From Prinia subflava (lineage: Eukaryota; Chordata; Aves; Passeriformes; Cisticolidae), in contig NC_086248.1 in assembly GCF_021018805.1 (NCBI RefSeq), forward strand, positions 52,953,485-53,017,484: DNA of 64,000 bases, read 5' to 3'. Shown piece after piece: positions 59,093 through 64,000 of the stretch. The stretch's first letter is position 1. The number at the start of each line of letters is the position of its first letter. The notes below the pieces were generated by a model that had not been told where the DNA came from, did no database searches, and saw only the letters and a program-made list of their open reading frames with translations. Both the position numbers and the translations under genes were made by a program.

Positions 59093-62000
59093 GTAGCACT
59101 ACAAATATGGCTGGTTTTGATTTTTAATGCATAATTGGCTATGTTTTTAATTTTCACCAGGAAGTGATTTCATTTTTTTGAAGATGCAGCATAAAAATAA
59201 TAAATATTTTCCCATCTTTATGCAGAGTTTTTACAGTTAACAACTAAAGCAAATATAGATGAATTAATTATTGTTGTCTTCTCCAGTTGTTTGTGTCATC
59301 AGAATTTGTACTTCTGCCAGGTAAATTTTCCACTGCTTGAGGAAGAGACATAGCATGTATTTCAAGAACTACAGTTTGTCAGCAGTTGGATTTTCATGTT
59401 GAGTTACTTGATCCTGAATTCATTTCAGATACATGCACAATGAACTTGGTCTTTTTGGACTGAGCTGGCTGCAAAAGGAAGTACGTGGCTTACACACCTT
59501 TTCTTATGTTTGCCTACAAAGCAGCAGCCTCTTTTATGTGCTTCCTTCCAATTGTTTCCTTCCTTGGAACAGGAAACCACAGTCTGTTTATTCTGGCTGG
59601 TCCACTGTGACTGAGCATATTCCATCAACAGCTTATGCTGATGGTAACAGGGAAAAGAGTTTACTTTGGATTTCTTCCTAATGAAGTTAAAAACCAGCTT
59701 AAATTACAGGAGGTGCAGTAATTAGCACAGAACCACTTGAAACATGGCAAATTCAGAGACTGAATTTCAACCTCATGTGGATGCTTCAGGGATGAATATG
59801 GCCCAGTGATGCTCTGGGATGGGCTTCCTAGCCAGATGCAGATAAAAGAACATTTAGGAATTCTGTTTGTAGATTTACTTTGTGCAAGTATTTCATGAAA
59901 ATAAACAGAATCTGCATAGACATCACAGGTATGTAACAGCAAGGAAAGTTTGAAATGGAAATATGGAAGTGGAAGGAGTCTCTTGAATTGTTTTATCTTG
60001 CTCATATAGACCTGTATGTAGAAGCACTTCTCTCTCTGTGGTCCTAAGGAAGCTTTTTAATACCTGCTTAACTGCCTGGTGTCAGCCAATCTCGTGAAAA
60101 GTTACTCTTGGACAGTACTAGGGAAGCACTGACTGAAGCAGCAGCTGAGATTAAGTGCAAAACCATTTCACAGTCAGAGTAAACCCTGGTGTATGAGAAC
60201 TCATCAGAGACTAGTTCTCAGATTTTACTTATTGTTTTCTGCCTGTGATGTAGATCTTCATTTCTGTGATCTCTTTCTGTCTAATTTCTCTATGGTTTAT
60301 GTTTGGATTACACAGTAAAATACCTTAATCATGACGTGAAATAGAATAAAAGCCTCAGGTTGCCTTGGAAAAAGAATTCTTTGTTAAAAACTTTCAGTGA
60401 ATGGCTAGAGATATGAAGAAGTGCTTAGCTATTGTGTGCAGATTTTAAGAGAAATTGCTTTATGGAAAGAATTGTAAATTATTATTTTGAGTCGAAAAAT
60501 ATGAAAGAAGAATGAATAATCAGAAGCAGGTTTGTTCTCTTTTGACATTTGTTACATGTCTTTTCTTTGGGTTGATTATTGCATCTGGTTAGATCATATA
60601 CAATGTGATATGTCGAGTCAAGCTTCGGAGCCTGTAAGACAAAGAAAAATATGTTTGAATGTAGGACTGGAGAAACACAGGAACCACCCTACAGAAGCAC
60701 AGTGAGATCTAGAGTAGGGACTCATGGTTGAAGGGACTACTCTGTTTCACTGGTGCACCATGACAAACTCTACCAGAAGTCCTTGCAAAGTTGACTTGTG
60801 CAGATTAAGTCAGAAGAAGGGTTGTGCTGATTGAATTGTAAGAATTTCATGCATGCTGGTATGTTAGGAAGCAACAGTCAATTCTTTCATACCAAAAAAG
60901 TAGCCCAAGCATTTCAAGAAGGAAATACTTTCTGGAGGATTACGACTGCAGACTATCCTTCTGTGCCATGGACATTGAATTGTTGCATAAATGCTTGTCT
61001 TTGTAATTTGATGCTACATTGCTGCTTTTAAAATTTCATCATAACAATATATACTGGATTGTTCTGAAAGAAGGAGAAATTCATACACACCTACAGCAGT
61101 CTGATTAGGAGACCACATTAACAGGGTAATTTAGAGAGAAAGCAGATGGCAGATCTGCTGAAAGACATATTTTTAAATAAATTAACTTGTTTATAAATAG
61201 GTGCAATATTGTATCTGTAAAGAAAGCTCAAAATCAGAAAAGATAAAGAAGGTAAGGATTACATACTTCATTGGGAGCCAGGAATGTGGTGTGTCTCATC
61301 AGAACCATTACACCTTGTCTTCAGAAACCTGCAAAACATTTAAAACTTGTTCACTTTGTGAACAGCAATTGAATCATGTTGTAAGTCCACCAAGAAACTC
61401 TGTTTTGGTTTATAAATATGGTATTATTACTGGGGAAAACTCCTAACTCACTAATATGGTCATAACTTTTCCATGCTCTTTGGATAAAGAAAGCCATCCA
61501 AATCCATGTTTCTTTGTAATGTGCTAAGATGATTTTTTTTTATGGTATGGGGTGGACTCAACACATAGGCAAGAGGGTACCTCAGCCTCAGTCTGAAAGT
61601 TAACAACAAGTGCCACAGTATTAGTATTATTTTTATGCCATCAGCATGGCCACAGACCACTAAAAAAGTGTCCTAACAGTGCTAATTAAGACTACATTTA
61701 GTCTAAACACTGTTGGGCTGTGTGTCAAATTTAACTTGCCCTCAGGTCAGGAAGAAATAAGTTCTTCTACAGATGAATCATTCTGAGGAGATAATTTACT
61801 GATAGTCAAGACCTTCATTACCTGGAAATCAGTTTATTTAGTCTTAGGATTTATGAAAGCAATCTCTTCTATCATTGTGTCCAACCAAGCTGGATGTCAC
61901 ATGATCAAACATGTGCATGACTGGCACTAATGATATTAAAAAAACTGAGATGACTCCTAAGCTAAAGATTTTGGAAACAAATGCTTACATATTTTTCAGC

Positions 62001-62999
62001 TCAGCATTTGTCCATTTATTTACAACATTTCTGTTTTATTAGAATTCCACTGTCAGAAGGAATGGAATGAATAGTGAGGGGTCTTTCTGGGCACTATTTT
62101 GATTAAGCATTCGAATGATAGTTAAAGGTTAAAAGGTGATATAACTGAAAGCTCCCAATAATTGTCCTATCACTTTTAATTGGTTTCCAGAATCCAAACA
62201 ATTCACGCTGAACAGTACAGAAAAAGATCTCCAGCATCTGTTTTGTTTCAAGGACATCCAACACCAGTGAAATTAGTTGGGATTTGTAGATTTACCATTG
62301 TGCCAGCCTTTTTAAATAGCAGAGGTTTGGAAAATTGATTTTCACCCCGAAGAACAGACTTTTTCCATTTTTATCAGTAAAAAATGTTACTTTTTAGTAA
62401 AGAAAACACCATAAAATGGATGGTTGTGCTAAAATATTTTCAGTAATGGAGAGAATGATATAATCATGAGAGAAGGCAGCTTCATTATACTGTCAGCATT
62501 TAATGACTAGTCAATTTGATATACTGTCAAGCTCCTCTGAAAAAAATTAAAACATGCTGAATAGGAAAATTTTTTTGCTATTAAATATATATTTCTATAT
62601 TTCTATATTTCCTTAGTATTTTAAGAAGGATTTTTCCTATATGATCAGCCTCAATGTTCTCTTAGGACAAAATGGTGATCCTTCAGTGTTTAAATTGTCC
62701 ATACTTCTCAGAGATATGCTAACTCATAAAACAAGTTCAACAAGAACAACTTGGCTATAGCAAAATGTATATGTAATGACACACCTGATTACAGGTGCCT
62801 CTGAGAAACTACATGCCAAATGACTGGACTTATTGCAAAAACAGCTCTGGTAACAAATATCAATTATTTAGCTTTCTACAGAAAACTTTTTGATGTTTGA
62901 TATATTTTTGAAAATGTCACTCAAATGATAGTGGGAGACTTGTGCAATACAGGAAGAATACCCCATCTTAAAATCATTGATTAAATTGTAATTTATCTT
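59093..62999. other. Unique AT-rich sequence; possible conserved patch at 59100-59320
   Basis: The 59100-59320 patch has clustered homeodomain-like cores (TTAATGCATAATTGG, GAATTAATTATTG). A 114-codon minus frame (59661-60005) has no domain. No repeats are recognised in the rest. Confidence 0.35.
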
Positions 63000-64000
63000 G
63001 GAAAATTAATTTTATACTTTTGCAGATATAACAAAAGAAATAATGCAATGAAAACCATAATGATTCAGTGTTTCAGTGGTGTTCAGCAAATTAAGTCATT
63101 AGAAACCAAAACTTTGTCCAAATTAGTCAATTTACAAGAAGTTTTAACACATTTCATTAAAAATCCTTAACCAGGCCTGTTTTACCTAATTCTGGCTATC
63201 ACTATGTGTCAATAGATTTAGATTTTTTTGTACCTGACTTTTATGTAAGATCTCTATAACCTATAAAATCAAAAGGCAACACAAGCACAATTTAGTATAG
63301 ACTTTCTTCTGTACTACTAGTAACACAGCTTAAGGACTCGAAGCTGTGTGAATGTATGAGCTAATGCAGCCAAATGGATTTGTTGAACATGCATTTTAAT
63401 GATGTTTACAAAATAACTTGTACTTAAATTCTAGCCAAACATGCTTCCAATGACTTTTCTTCTCTATGTGTGTGTATGTGTATATGTGTATAAAGCAGTA
63501 CAAATAATCCAAAAAGCAAATATTACAATCAATTTTTCAAGTCTTGCAGATAGGAGGTATAATCTCAAAGTGACTCTAGTGATGATTTCTATTAAAAGGT
63601 TTCACATTAAAATACTTTGCATAACGTAAACCAGATTGGCTTGGCTGAAGCCCGATTTTCAAGCAGTTTTAGAGAGCTATTGTTAACAGAAATGATCACT
63701 TTGTTAAGCTAAGGGCAATTGTATGCAAGTTATGCAGTATGCCACAGACTTACTATTTGTGGTAAAATTGTGGCAACTTTCTTAACAAGACTGAAGGAAA
63801 GTTGCCAGTAGCAGGAATTGCTGGTAACCTCAAAACTGCAGCTGTGGTTATCCTCTCAGATTACTGAGAAATTATAGCAAAGTTTGTAACAAAATTTTAT
63901 CTGATTATATTGAGAGAGAAAGTGGGAGAATGGACACTAAATTCAGAGGCAAAGGAAAATGCCAGTATTGAGCAGTCCTCTTTCAACTTGGTGAAGACAA
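63000..64000. other. Unique AT-rich sequence; possible conserved patch at 63630-63890
   Basis: A short TG/TATG-rich stretch lies at 63467-63490. The 63630-63890 patch is repeat-free and contains a near inverted repeat (GTTGCCAG at 63801 and CTGGTAAC at 63821). Its texture resembles conserved non-coding DNA, but this cannot be tested here. Confidence 0.3.

Overview
The window looks like bird nuclear DNA with no recognisable protein-coding gene. The main evidence is a set of CR1 LINE fragments with the avian 3' end (ATTCTATGATTCTATGA or its reverse complement) near 362, 21403, 30208, 43655 and 46746, together with a tRNA-Ile-headed SINE carrying a CR1-type tail near 16.4-16.5 kb. That SINE resembles the zebra finch family TguSINE1 and suggests a passerine or another neoavian bird. 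The sequence is AT-rich, CpG-poor and without a CpG island. Outside simple repeats the longest open frame is 161 codons, and none of the long frames shows a known domain. This fits a gene desert or the inside of a very large intron.

Layout. 0-16 kb: a CR1 3' end at the left edge, then mostly unique AT-rich DNA, with a 54-bp segment present twice (13.1 and 13.8 kb). 16-22 kb: the tRNA-Ile SINE, two very old CR1 fossils of the type well preserved in turtles and crocodilians (17.9-19.1 kb), pyrimidine tracts, a younger CR1 fragment and a (TTTC)n array. 22-32 kb: unique DNA, a G/T-only tract at 28.7 kb, a CR1 copy that has lost its reverse-transcriptase core (30.2-30.9 kb), and a (CCCTCT)n array. 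33-35 kb: an 848-bp compound pentamer array that changes from TTTTC to TCCTC units. 35-47 kb: an old L3/CR1 fossil (39 kb), a probable solo LTR (41.2 kb), two short CR1 3' ends, a CR1 reverse-transcriptase fragment and an uninterrupted (GGAA)100 array. 47-64 kb: almost wholly unique AT-rich DNA with a poly-A tract at 59 kb and a few stretches that look like possible conserved non-coding sequence.

No genes can be described as working together. The biology here is retrotransposon history (several CR1 ages, one CR1-dependent SINE, one LTR) and marked expansion of polypurine/polypyrimidine microsatellites, about 1.8 kb in total. I found no sign of a new molecular system. The best leads are the SINE, the compound pentamer array, the internally deleted CR1, the duplicated 54-bp segment and the G4-capable hexamer array. 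Family assignments rest on remembered consensus sequences; no database search was run.
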